From positions 12,501 through 24,414 of the forward strand of contig JAWQFJ010008395.1 of the NCBI GenBank assembly GCA_034096865.1: a stretch of DNA of 11,914 bases, read 5' to 3'. The DNA is from Theodoxus fluviatilis. Its lineage: Eukaryota > Mollusca > Gastropoda > Cycloneritida > Neritidae. The notes beneath the pieces were generated by a model. The model saw only the letters and a list, made by a program, of their open reading frames with translations. It did not search any database and was not told the DNA's origin. Shown here one piece after another: positions 1 to 8,255 of this stretch (positions within the stretch are counted from its first letter, which is position 1; the number at the start of each line of letters is the position of its first letter). The translations under genes and the position numbers were made by a program.

Positions 1-790
1 TGGCGGTGTTGTGAACTTATTTTCCTACTGCATCAAAATTACTTTGCGACGAAAGAGGAAAACTCTCCTACGTGTCAGCCATATCACAAACATTTCTCGC
101 CTTTCATGGGGGTGGTCTGTGGTTAGATTAACTATGACGGGGGAAAAGTTGGCGACCAAAAGCTTTCGGTATAGGGGTTCAGATTGCAAATAATATCTTG
201 CACTGTCTTTTAGAAGAGCAAGCTAGCTTTCTTCCTGTCGTGCTTTAAATGAAAAGGGCGCCACTAGAATATATTATAATGAGAGGCAAACTTTGAAGGA
301 GTCATGAACTGAAGCATTGAGTGGGCAATCTATCATTCCAAAACAAGACAAACAGCTGCTTCAGTGCGCGACATCTTTCAAATGTTTTAGATAAGATCCA
401 GTGTCACGCTCGTTGCGTGAGAAACGCACTGCAAACATAAGGGAGACGACCTCTGTAAATGTTGTAATGATCCCCGTGGAAAAGAGTCTGGCATGATGAC
501 TTTTTTCTTCCTCGGCCTTGGATTTTCCTAAAAGCCTGAAGGCACTCTCTGGTTCCCGCCCTGCGCGAGGAATAATCTTATTCCCGTGTGCTTGACCTTG
601 TACAGCATGATGAATGCTTCCATTGAAAGGCCTCTCAGTCAGCCAAGTAGGCCTATTACTATTAGCATAGGATAGATGTCGTGGCCTGTCGGAATCGACG
701 AAGGGGTGAGTGCGCAGTGTCCCCGCTTTTCGGTTTTGTCCGTTGCCGCACAAATCGAGGGTAGTGAGGGCAGTAAATATTATATAAATA
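1..790. other. Unassigned unique-looking sequence
   Basis: I see no recognisable gene, repeat or RNA here. A 130-codon minus-strand reading frame (361-753) has no motif I know, no splice-site support and ordinary composition, so I do not call it a gene. The right edge runs into an AT-rich stretch (about 775-792) that serves as the target of the MITE-like element. Confidence 0.5.
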
Positions 791-792
791 TA

Positions 793-1240
793 AGACTTGT
801 TCAGGAGTGAACACCTACAGATTTAGTGCAGCGCTTCACTTGTTAAAGGGGAGGTAAATCTGTTGTGTTGCTAGACGCTAAGAAAGTGTTTTCTTTGCCA
901 CAGACATCGTTTATGCACGTTGAAATGTATTCTGCATGAATAAAGTCCACTACTGTGTCATTCTTACTTGCCATTACTCGCGCACACAGAGTGCTTGGGG
1001 CAAATAAAACCCGTTCCAGTCACAAATGATGTTTCTGAGGGTTATTTTACGCATCGACGGCCACTGCGGGATCGAAGACACCATTTTGAAAATTGTGTGA
1101 ATCACCTCGAATCTGTGATGCACAGCGATGCTCAGCGCTGAGTGAATCACGCCCCAAAATTGCTGTTCAGGAGTGAAACACGTGCAGCGCTGTGCAGCGC
1201 TGTGCAGCGCTTCGCAGCGCTGCGCCTCCTGAACAAGCCT
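793..1240. mobile_element. MITE-like DNA element with TA target duplication
   Basis: The left end begins AGACTTGTTCAGGAG (793-807) and the right end is its inverted complement, CTCCTGAACAAGCCT (1226-1240), with one mismatch over 15 bp. The dinucleotide TA flanks both ends (791-792 and 1241-1242), as expected for a Tc1/mariner-type insertion, though PIF/Harbinger-like or chance arrangements are possible. The 448-bp interior has no transposase frame. A second copy of the TIR core, TGTTCAGGAGTGAAACAC, lies inside the right end (1165-1182), and four 10-bp repeats of the GTGCAGCGCT type follow it. The arrangement fits a non-autonomous element with subterminal repeats. The family is not identified. 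Confidence 0.5.
1182..1221. repeat. 10-bp tandem repeat GTGCAGCGCT x4
   Basis: Three identical GTGCAGCGCT units (1182-1211) are followed by TCGCAGCGCT (1212-1221). Each unit holds the palindrome AGCGCT. The array lies just inside the right inverted repeat of the MITE-like element; a related single motif, GTGCAGCGCT, occurs near its left end at about 837. Confidence 0.75.
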
Positions 1241-1335
1241 TATGAGTCGCATACGGTACTGCGCGGGAAACCTCAGTTTAAGTTAAGATTTTTTACTCAC
1301 ATGCGAAGCAAAAGTGAGTCTATGATCACCCGTTT

Positions 1336-1370
1336 CGTCCGTCCGGGCGTCCGGGCGTCCGGGCGTCCGT
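1336..1370 (+). repeat. GTCCGGGC 8-bp minisatellite, copy A unit 1
   Basis: About four units of the 8-bp motif GTCCGGGC, each with one CpG, lie 40 bp inside the element's left end. Similar arrays occur in every other copy at the equivalent place and differ in unit number. Confidence 0.8.
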
Positions 1371-1789
1371 ACAAACTTTAACGTTGGATTTTTCTCGAAC
1401 ACTATGAAGTCTATCAACACCCAATTTGGCATGATGGTGTCTGATGACAAGGCGTACAAAAACATACACAGTGACTTGACCTTGCTTCGAGGTCAAGGTC
1501 GCAGAGGCCGTCTAAAAACAGCCATTTTTCACATTTTCCCAATTTTTAACTGAAGTTTTTGAGATTGGATACCTGACCTATATATGGTTTATAGGGCAAA
1601 GTAATCCATATCTTTTCATACCAGTTTGATTGACCTTGCTTCAAGGTCAAGGTCACAGGAGCTCTTTAAAGTTGGATTCTATACATATTGTTTTATGTGA
1701 CCTTGACCCTGAACTATGTAAGATTAATCTTCCAAACTTCATAACATTGTAGTACACATGTTATACTTTCATACTAGGTCACCCGTGTT

Positions 1790-1838
1790 GTCCGTCCGGG
1801 CGTCCGGGCGTCCGGGCGTCCGGGCGTCTGGGCGTCCT
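1790..1838 (+). repeat. GTCCGGGC 8-bp minisatellite, copy A unit 2
   Basis: This is the second internal array of copy A, about five to six units, one of which reads GTCTGGGC. It lies directly after a TCAC junction (1779-1782) where the middle of the element has been joined back to its head. Confidence 0.8.
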
Positions 1839-2134
1839 GTAATCCTTAAAAAACTTTAACGTTGGATTTTTCTCGGAGACAATTTAGTCTATCAACACCC
1901 AATTTGACATGATGGTGTAGGATAATAAGGCCTCAAAAAATACATAGTGACTTGACCTTGCTTCAAGGTCAAGGTCACAGGAGCTCTTTTGGATTGTATA
2001 CATATTTTGAAGTGACCTTGACCCTTAACTATGGAAGATAACTCTTCCAAAAGTCATAACATTGTAGTACACATGTTATACTTTCATTATCAGACACATT
2101 TGGTTACATATCATAAAGGTCAAGGTCACCGTTT

Positions 2135-2154
2135 GTCCGGGCGTCCGGGCGTCC
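2135..2154 (+). repeat. GTCCGGGC 8-bp minisatellite, copy A unit 3
   Basis: This is the shortest array in copy A, about 2.5 units. It follows the second TCAC junction (2126-2129), after which the rest of the element runs on to its normal 3' end. Confidence 0.75.
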
Positions 2155-2859
2155 TGTCATCCGTAAAAAACTTTAACGTTGGATTTTTCTCGGAGACTAT
2201 TAAGTCTATCAACACCCACTTTGGCATGATGGTGTAGGATGACAAGGCCGCACAAAACATACACAGTGACTTGACCTTGCTTCAAGGTCAAGTTCACAGG
2301 AGCTCTTTAAAGTTTAATTGTATACATATTTTGAAGTGACCTTGACCCTGAACTCTTCCAAACTTCATAACATTGTAGTACACATGTTATACTTTCATCA
2401 TGAGACACATTTGGTCACATATCATCAAGGTCAAGGTCACTTTGACCCTTATGAAATGTGACCAAAATGGGGTAGTGAACCACTAAAAGTGACCATATCT
2501 CATGGTAGAAAGTGCCAATAAGCACCATTGTGCTTCCTATGTCTTGAATTAACAGCTTTGTGTTGCATGACCTCGGATGAATTTGACCTTGGGTCAAGGT
2601 CACATGTATTTTGGTAGGAAAAATGTGTGAAGCAGTTCTTAATGTATGATGTCATTGCTAGGTTTAGTTGTTTGACCTTGACCTTGAAGGTCACCTGAAG
2701 GTCAATGTCATGTAAAGGCCAAGCATGTGAGTCGTATGGGCTTTGCCCTTCTTGTTATGTTTTCGGGTGCTTGGAATGTTTTCTTTGGAACGAGAACAGC
2801 TAAGTTCTCTGTAGTCCTTCGGACTGTGAACAGAAAAGTTGCGCACCACATACCAACTG

Positions 2860-3033
2860 GTTCACTCATTCGCTCGCGTATTCACTCACTTGCTCTCTAG
2901 CAAGTTCACACGACAGTACCACAACCTCACCCCCTCACACCCACCCGTTCACTCGATCTCACGGAAGTCACCCACCCACCCACCCACCCACCCTTTGCCT
3001 CCCCTTTTCTCCCCCTCCCCCTCCCAACCTCAC

Positions 3034-3109
<76 letters not shown>

Positions 3110-3404
3110 CATAATCCATCGATCAATAACTCATTCACGCATTCATCCAATCACTTATTTACTCACTCACTCACACGTTCACTCATTCACTCACTCGGTC
3201 AGGCCAACCAACCAAGCAATCGAACAACCAAACAAGCGGTTAGCCAGCCTGCCATCCAACCAACCAACCAACCAACCAACCAACCTACCAACCAACCACT
3301 CACCCACCCACCCACCCACCTACCATCCAATCACCCAACCAGCCAACCAACTAGCCAACCAATCAACCAACCGATCAACCAACCACCCAGTCAACCAACC
3401 AACC
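2860..3404. repeat. Low-complexity tract: CACTC, CCCA, CT, TA and CCAA runs
   Basis: In order, the tract holds degenerate ACTC/ATTCACTC repeats, a CCCA run (about 2969-2993), an interrupted CT run (3034-3073), a pure TA run (3073-3107), more ATTCACTC repeats, a CCAA run (about 3255-3299), a CCCA run (about 3299-3320) and degenerate CCAA to 3404. Frames read from it (Ser/Leu, Arg/Glu, Tyr/Ile runs) are microsatellite artefacts. It is probably part of the intron upstream of the 3517 exon. Confidence 0.85.
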
Positions 3405-3516
3405 ATGCTCTCCATCCTTCTCTCCCTCTTCCCTCTCTGCCCTACACTGATTCATTCACTCGTTCTCTTCCTCCTCGCTCACACACGTATTAAATTTTAT
3501 CCTCACCCTTTCCCAG

Positions 3517-3687
3517 GTGATGGCCACGGCAGCCTTGCTGTCAGTGGACATTGTGGTGTTCCGCCATTGTGGAGGCAGGAGGCAGTGGCTGACCTATCCT
3601 GCTTCCTTCGACCTACAGCGTCAGTCCAAAGAGTCCATCTACCTCCAGAACTCAGGCGGCCACTTCTATTTGGTCACAGCCACGTGA
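3517..3687 (+). CDS. Probable last exon, C-terminal part of an OTU-like cysteine protease domain
   Basis: A pyrimidine-rich tract ending CCTTTCCCAG (AG at 3515-3516) is followed by 56 sense codons and TGA (3685-3687). The peptide opens VMATAALLSVDIVVFRH, has a WLTYP segment in the middle and ends SIYLQNSGGHFYLVTAT. This order, a helix leading into a hydrophobic strand, a Trp-containing turn, an 'SIYL' strand, then Gly-x-His-Phe/Tyr-x-x-Val, resembles the end of OTU domains, where that His (about residue 49 here) is catalytic. OTU proteases cleave ubiquitin or related conjugates; the Asp-Gly-Asn-x-Cys motif with the catalytic Cys would lie in upstream exons, and I find none in the window. The exon is in a different frame from the longer 133-codon frame over the same DNA (3405-3806). 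The exon call is moderately sure; the OTU assignment is an inference. Confidence 0.5.
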   Translation: MMATAALLSVDIVVFRHCGGRRQWLTYPASFDLQRQSKESIYLQNSGGHFYLVTAT

Positions 3688-4025
3688 CGGCCCTGAGACG
3701 AGGGAGTCAAACTCTCTGTATGACGTGCCTCGTGGACGGAGAGGCACAGATGAAAACGCAAGACGCGTCATCTTGGTTGTATTTCAAGGCAACGGGGTCT
3801 CAGTGAAACCTTGCAACAACTCGAGTAATTAGTATGTGTCGAATAAGCACAGAGAGATGTGCACTATATATAGATAGTATCTATCATGGGGAAGGAATTA
3901 ACTTGTTTCTCCTACTTACTTTCTACGTTACTTTATTCCATTTTATCTTTTTCTCATCCCCACTAAAAAACAAACATCAAAACGACCAAACAAATAAAGA
4001 TACAATAAAGGTATGATCATCCGAC
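3688..4025 (+). other. Putative 3'UTR with two AATAAA polyadenylation signals
   Basis: AT-rich sequence follows the TGA of the preceding exon. AATAAA occurs at 3993-3998 and again at 4004-4009, about 310 bp after the stop, a usual distance for an animal 3'UTR. Cleavage would be expected some 10-30 bp further on. Another AATAAA at about 4125 is a weaker alternative. I infer this from position only. Confidence 0.4.
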
Positions 4026-4318
4026 ACGCAGGACGGTCACTACACAAAACTAATTAGTTGATACTTACTTACTTTCTCACACTTGATACACATCGGTGTT
4101 TTCCTGTCTGCTTATATTTCTCGAATAAACAAAATTTGCTAAATAATTATATAATTTTTTAAGTTACATACTGTAAAGAGTACAATGCAATTAAAAGAAT
4201 GTGTGAAGATGTACCTGTCTCGATGTCATATTTTGATTACTCTCTTCTATTTGATACGCTGTTCTCACAGATACTGGACTATTGAATATAGAAGTGGTAG
4301 CAGCAGCATTTGTAGCTG
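4026..4318. other. AT-rich sequence, nothing recognised
   Basis: This AT-rich stretch lies between the putative polyadenylation site and the GTA array. I see no exon, repeat or RNA. Reading frames that begin here and run into the array are microsatellite artefacts. Confidence 0.5.
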
Positions 4319-4547
<229 letters not shown>

Positions 4548-4559
4548 TGCAGCAACAGT

Positions 4560-5203
4560 AATAGTAGTTTACAGGCTTATTTGCCATAATCGGACAAATG
4601 TCCTCGTAATGAACGTTCTTTGCCATAGCAATTACCGTTGTCCCGTCATCATACAATTTTACCTTATTGCAGCACACGATGTCAGCTTCGAAAACCTTTT
4701 GAAGTCGGCTTGGCGCGGAGTGACTTCGTGATATTCACACAAAATAGCGCATAGCGAGAGTCTCGCGTTCATCGTCTACATCCACGGTAGTCGGTGGAAA
4801 ATGTTGCAGATGAGAGAAGAGGAATGGGGAGCGAGTCTCTCAGTGTGTATATGTGCGCTTGCTTGCTTGCTTTTGTTGGCTGCAAGGACGTAATGTATTC
4901 GCCCACATATTGTATGAAAATGTACCGGTCAAATTCGTTGTTGTATGAGTGAGACAAAGAGTTACGTATAATTATAGTGCTGTCGATAAATTGTCTCGCA
5001 GAATTTCTGTATATTTCTGTTATGTCTTTGTCTAACAACAAAAATAGGTAACCAGCAAGTTACAAGCAAATTTCTGGTCAGCCATTTAACGTTGGAACAT
5101 AATTATTAAATGGCATGAAAATCTTGCATGCATCATGTCATAAACTGATGCGCCACTAGGGAATCGTTTTACTCTTTTCGTTCACCCAGCAACACTAGTA
5201 TAA
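4560..5203. other. Unassigned sequence between microsatellite and nested repeat
   Basis: I find no supported gene or repeat. A 90-codon minus-strand frame (4769-5041) has no recognisable motif and no splice support. A short GCTT run (about 4858-4872) is present. The last bases, TATAA at 5199-5203, border the outer nested repeat. Confidence 0.5.
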
Positions 5204-5880
5204 CAAGAAGGGCAAAGCCCATACGACTCACATGCTTGACCTTGACCTTTACATGACATTGACCTTCAGGTGACCTTTAAGGTCAAGGTCAAACAACTAA
5301 GCCTAGCAATGACATCATACACTAAGAAATGCTTTACACATTTTTCCTACCAAAATACATGTAACCTTGACCCAAGGTCAAGATCATCCAAGGTCATGCA
5401 ACACAAAGCTGTCAATTCAAGACATAGGAAGCACAATGGTACTTATTGGCACCTTCTACCATGAGTTATGGTCAATTTTAGTGGTTCACTACCCCATTTT
5501 GGTCACATTTCATAAGGGTCAAAGTGACCTCGACCTTGATATGTGATCAAATGTGTCTCATGAGGAAAGTATAACATGTGCCCCACATAATTATCAAGTT
5601 TGAAACAGTTATCTTCCATAGTTCAGGGTCAAGGTCTCTTCAAAATATGCATACAATCCAACTTGGAAGAGCTCCTGTGACCTTGACCATGAAGCAAGGT
5701 CAATCAAACTGGTATCAAAAGATAGGGCTTACTTTGCCCTATATACCATATATAGGTGAGGTATCCAGTCTAAAAAACTTCAGAGAAAATTGAGAAAATG
5801 TGAAAAATGGCTGTCATTAGACAACATTTATGGCCCCTGCGACCTTGAAGCAAGGTCAAGTCACCATGTATGTTTTTTGA
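5204..5880 (-). mobile_element. GTCCGGGC/AAGGTCA element, copy B (3' part of an interrupted minus-strand copy)
   Basis: On the plus strand this starts with the inverted complement of the element's 3' end (CAAGAAGGGCAAAGCCC), then the complement of GCATGTGAG, and runs to TGTTTTTTGA at 5871-5880, where copy C begins. It lacks the element's head; the missing head lies on the far side of C at 6723-6927 (copy D) in the same orientation. It shares with copy C the variant ATTATGTGGGGCACATG, where copies A and E read ACATTGTAGTACACATG. Confidence 0.85.
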
Positions 5881-6722
5881 CTCACATGCGAAGCAAAAGT
5901 GAGGCTATGTACTCACCCGATTCGTGCGTCCGGGCGTCCGGGCGTCCGTTTAAAACTTTAACGTTGGATTTTTCTCAGAGACTATGAAGTCTATCAACCC
6001 CCAATTTGGCATGATGGTGTATGATTACAAGGCGTCAAAAACCATACATGGTGACTTGACCTTGCTTCAAGGTCAAGGTCGCAGGGGCCATAAATGTTGT
6101 CTACAAAACAGCCATTTTTCACATTTTCTCAATTTTCTCTGACGTTTTTAAGATTAGATACCTGAAATATATATGGTGTATAGGGCAAAGTAAGCCCTAT
6201 CTTTTGATACCAGTTTGGTTGACCTTGCTTTAAGGTCAAGGTCACAGGAGCTCTTCAAAGTTGGATTGTATACATATTTTGAAGTGACCTTGACCCTGAA
6301 CTATGAAAGATAACTGTTTCAAACTTAATAATTATGTGGGGCACATGTTATACTTTCATCATGAGATACATTTGAGTACATATTATCAAGGTCAAGGTCA
6401 CTTTGACCCTTATGAAATGTGACCAAAATGGGGTAGTGAACCACTAAAAGTGACCATATCTCATGGTAGAAAGTGCCAATAAGCACCATTGTGCTTCCTA
6501 TGTCTTGAATTAACAGCTTTGTGTTGCATGACCTTGGATGACCTTGACCTTGGGTCAAGGCCACATGTATTTTGGTAGAAAAAAATGTGCAAAGCATTTC
6601 TTAGTGTATGATGTCATTGCTAGGTGTAGTTGTTTGACCTTGACCTTGAGGGTCATCTGAAGGTCAAGGCCATGTAAAGGTCAAGGTCAAGCATGTGAGC
6701 CGTATGGGCTTTGCTCTTCTTG
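5881..6722 (+). mobile_element. GTCCGGGC/AAGGTCA element, copy C (full length, nested)
   Basis: This complete copy of 842 bp runs from CTCACATGCGAAGCAAAAG (5881) to GGGCTTTGCTCTTCTTG (ending 6722). The head has about three GTCCGGGC units (5926-5949) and ACTTTAACGTTGGATTTTTC. The middle has two inverted repeats with arms TTGACCTTG/CAAGGTCAA or near it (6056-6076, 6219-6239), and the end carries GCATGTGAG (6691-6699). It lies inside the minus-strand copy B+D: TTGA occurs on both sides (5877-5880 and 6723-6726), and joining B to D rebuilds an uninterrupted copy. It is therefore younger than B+D. It has no protein-coding capacity and must have been moved by proteins encoded elsewhere. Confidence 0.85.
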
Positions 6723-6927
6723 TTGAGGCCTTGTCATCATACACCATCATGCCACATTTGGTATTGATCGACTTAATAGTGTCCGAGAAAAATCCAACGT
6801 TAAAGTTTGTACGGACGCCCGGACGCCCGGACGCCCAGACGCCCGGACGCCCGGACCCCCGGACGCCCGAAAGCCCGGACGGACGAAACGGGTGAGTACA
6901 TAGACTCACTTTTGCTTCGCATGTGAG
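6723..6927 (-). mobile_element. GTCCGGGC/AAGGTCA element, copy D (head of the interrupted minus-strand copy)
   Basis: Read on the minus strand, it begins CTCACATGCGAAGCAAAAG (6927 leftwards), carries the longest GTCCGGGC array in the window (plus-strand CGGACGCC repeats, 6811-6886, about nine units), then the ACTTTAACGTTGGATTTTTC motif, and stops inside the GATGACAAGGCCTCAA segment at the junction with C. It continues exactly where copy B starts, so B and D are two parts of one older insertion. Confidence 0.85.
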
Positions 6928-6971
6928 TCAAAAACCGAGCAATATTTTCTACATTCTCTTTTCTATCAAAG

Positions 6972-7114
6972 GAGACCACGATGAAAGTAAAAGTATTTTA
7001 TATAATCCATGTTCATCATGCGAAACCGAAGATGAGCATGGTAACCTAGTCGATGTAGCATATGGGAGGAAGACCCATATGGGTGTTTATACACGTACAT
7101 TTGTGACGTGTTGA
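6972..7114 (+). CDS. Weak exon candidate, unknown protein
   Basis: An acceptor-like TTTTCTATCAAAG (AG at 6970-6971) is followed by an open frame ending in TGA at 7112-7114. The roughly 47-residue peptide is hydrophilic, with PCSSCETEDEHGNLVDV and YGRKTHMGVYTRTF segments. Two Cys lie three residues apart in PCSSC. I recognise no family. An inverted repeat, CATATGGG/CCCATATG, lies within it. The sequence could equally be non-coding; the call rests on composition and a weak splice site. Confidence 0.2.
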
Positions 7115-7330
7115 GTCTAGCTGCAGCGACCTCTGTTCAGTCCGAAGCATTGCTGAGCATGTCCATACAGCACATCACGACGCGCATCCTGTGATCAGAC
7201 ATGATGTTTATGTTTCTAATCAGTTAGGTATGACGAACGCTTACAGTGTAGCAACCTCTTCACTAGAAATGTGAGCGAGAGTGAGTTTTTACCCTATCCA
7301 AAATACTACTAAATGAAATGTCAACTTATC
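7115..7330. other. Unassigned sequence
   Basis: I see no gene, repeat or RNA between the weak exon candidate and the degenerate tandem repeat. Confidence 0.5.
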
Positions 7331-7504
7331 CATACCTCGGATAAGTCGATCCCGTGACTGAGAAGTTCGACATGACGAAGGACGAAATGACCCCTTTGAC
7401 TACGAAGTTTGACTTGTTCATGCCTTGGACAACTTGACTCTTTGATTGAAAAGTTCGACTCATCGAAATCTCGGATAACTCGTTTAACGGATAAGCCGAC
7501 CTTG
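7331..7504. repeat. Degenerate ~42-bp tandem repeat (GGATAA/AAGTTCGA type)
   Basis: Four diverged units start with CAT at 7331, 7371, 7419 and 7461. Each carries a version of CTCGGATAACTCGA followed by TTTGACT and GAAAAGTTCGACT, for example CTCGGATAAGTCGA (unit 1), CTTGGACAACTTGA (unit 3) and CTCGGATAACTCG (unit 4). Unit length varies from 40 to 48 bp. It looks like an old minisatellite or a fragment of a larger repeat. The 92-codon minus-strand frame over it is unlikely to be a gene. Confidence 0.5.
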
Positions 7505-7727
7505 TTTCTTTGGCCTGCCCAGGTGGGTCCTCTTGTCAGTAGAGCACTGTATTGAGACAAAGGATACCCACACAGAGAGTGGTCACATGTCAAAATCAAG
7601 GTAACTTTAAACTTCCTGTCGACCTTTCTTCCAACAACAGGAAGATATTTTTTTCATTATCAACATTACACGGGAAATGAAATGAGACGACCCAGATCAA
7701 GTATATTAATCATTTAGAGGAACCCAG

Positions 7728-7838
7728 CGATGTAGGGTGCTCCTGCTCAAAATAACAAAATCAGCCATTGAGAAGAAGGCCAAACAGCCCTCCTTGCAAC
7801 TGACAGTGCACGATTTAAACCGTAGCCTAACGGCGGAA
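7728..7838 (+). pseudogene. Possible coding remnant upstream of the broken gene
   Basis: After a CCCAG acceptor-like site (AG at 7726-7727) the frame reads about 36 codons to TAA, including KITKSAIEKKAKQPSLQLTV and HDLNRSLTAE. The composition (Lys, Glu, Leu, Gln) is protein-like. It is in a different frame from the remnant that starts near 7990, with an A/C-rich stretch between. It may be an exon or a frameshifted part of the same broken gene; it may also be chance. Confidence 0.2.
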
Positions 7839-7950
7839 TAAAGTCGATGGTCATCACGCCGACAATAGCTCGTTTTATAAATTCCATGAAAAACAAAAGA
7901 AATATCTCCCCCAAAATAACAACAACAAACAAGCAAACATACAAACAAAA

Positions 7951-7989
7951 ACCGCCACCACCACCACCACCACCACCACCACCACCAAA
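7951..7989. repeat. ACC trinucleotide microsatellite
   Basis: About ten pure ACC units (7957-7986) follow an A/C-rich stretch (CAAACAAGCAAACATACAA). Poly-Pro, poly-Thr, poly-Gly and poly-Val frames across it are artefacts. Confidence 0.9.
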
Positions 7990-8221
7990 CCTGTTGATGC
8001 GTTCGTGCCTAAATTGCATAACATGGTGAAGGACTGGGCATTTGACAAGGCAAACAAACGAGCTAGGGCCCCATTTCGTGACGAGCGCGACCTCAATCGC
8101 GAGTAGAGAAAAGCTGTTGAACGATGGAGACAACTTGACCTTGCAGAACGCCAAAGAAATTGCATCACCTTTTTAAGCAACCCGAAGACAACTTCAATCC
8201 ATTACCACTTCCAAAGCGATC
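7990..8221 (+). pseudogene. Left half of a broken coding sequence of unknown family
   Basis: Frame +1 reads PVDAFVPKLHNMVKDWAFDK, then a Lys/Arg/Glu-rich segment, an in-frame TAG at 8104-8106, then RKAVERWRQLDLAERQR and FLSNPKTTSIHYHFQSD, ending at the hAT-like insertion. The charged stretch around the stop looks helical. When the insertion and one CGATC target copy are removed, this frame runs directly into the open frame from 9601 with codon phase kept. That continuity is the main evidence that it was coding. I do not recognise the protein family. The upstream boundary is uncertain because the ACC array adjoins it. Confidence 0.45.
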
Positions 8222-8255
8222 CAGGGGCGGATCTGGGGGGGGGGGGGTGCAATGG

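Larger units (their letters stand above)
1296..2754 (+). mobile_element. GTCCGGGC/AAGGTCA dispersed element, copy A (internally amplified)
   Basis: This is a full-length but enlarged copy (1459 bp against 842 and 833 bp for copies C and E). It starts with CTCACATGCGAAGCAAAAG preceded by a T run and ends with GGGCTTTGCCCTTCTTG. Inner inverted repeats CTCACATGC (1296-1304) and GCATGTGAG (2723-2731) bracket the element. The head module (GTCCGGGC tandem, then ACTTTAACGTTGGATTTTTCTC) occurs three times, at about 1336, 1790 and 2135. Units two and three lack the roughly 154 bp that separate two palindromes in unit one. The short open frames in it recur in other copies only because the DNA repeats; none looks like a gene. 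A non-autonomous Helentron-like element is the best guess. Confidence 0.75.

Noticed and set aside
361..753. 130-codon minus-strand frame
   Set aside because: No recognisable motif, splice signal or poly(A) signal supports it.
2415..2694. Small frames (MTFKVKVKQL... and MTLTQGQ...) found again near 5270, 6325, 11394 and 11479
   Set aside because: They recur because the DNA is a repeat; they are short, overlap in two frames on one strand and reflect AAGGTCA repetition, not a conserved peptide gene.
2839..3150. Frames with Tyr/Ile, Arg/Glu and Ser/Leu runs
   Set aside because: They come from the CT and TA microsatellites and CCCA runs.
3405..3806. 133-codon plus-strand open frame starting MLSILLSLFPL, with a signal-peptide-like start
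   Set aside because: The hydrophobic start is the translated pyrimidine tract before a splice acceptor; the protein-like signal lies in another frame (3517-3687).
5200..6931. Target duplication around the outer B+D copy
   Set aside because: The flanks (ATAA on the left, TCAA on the right) share only AA, too little to call.
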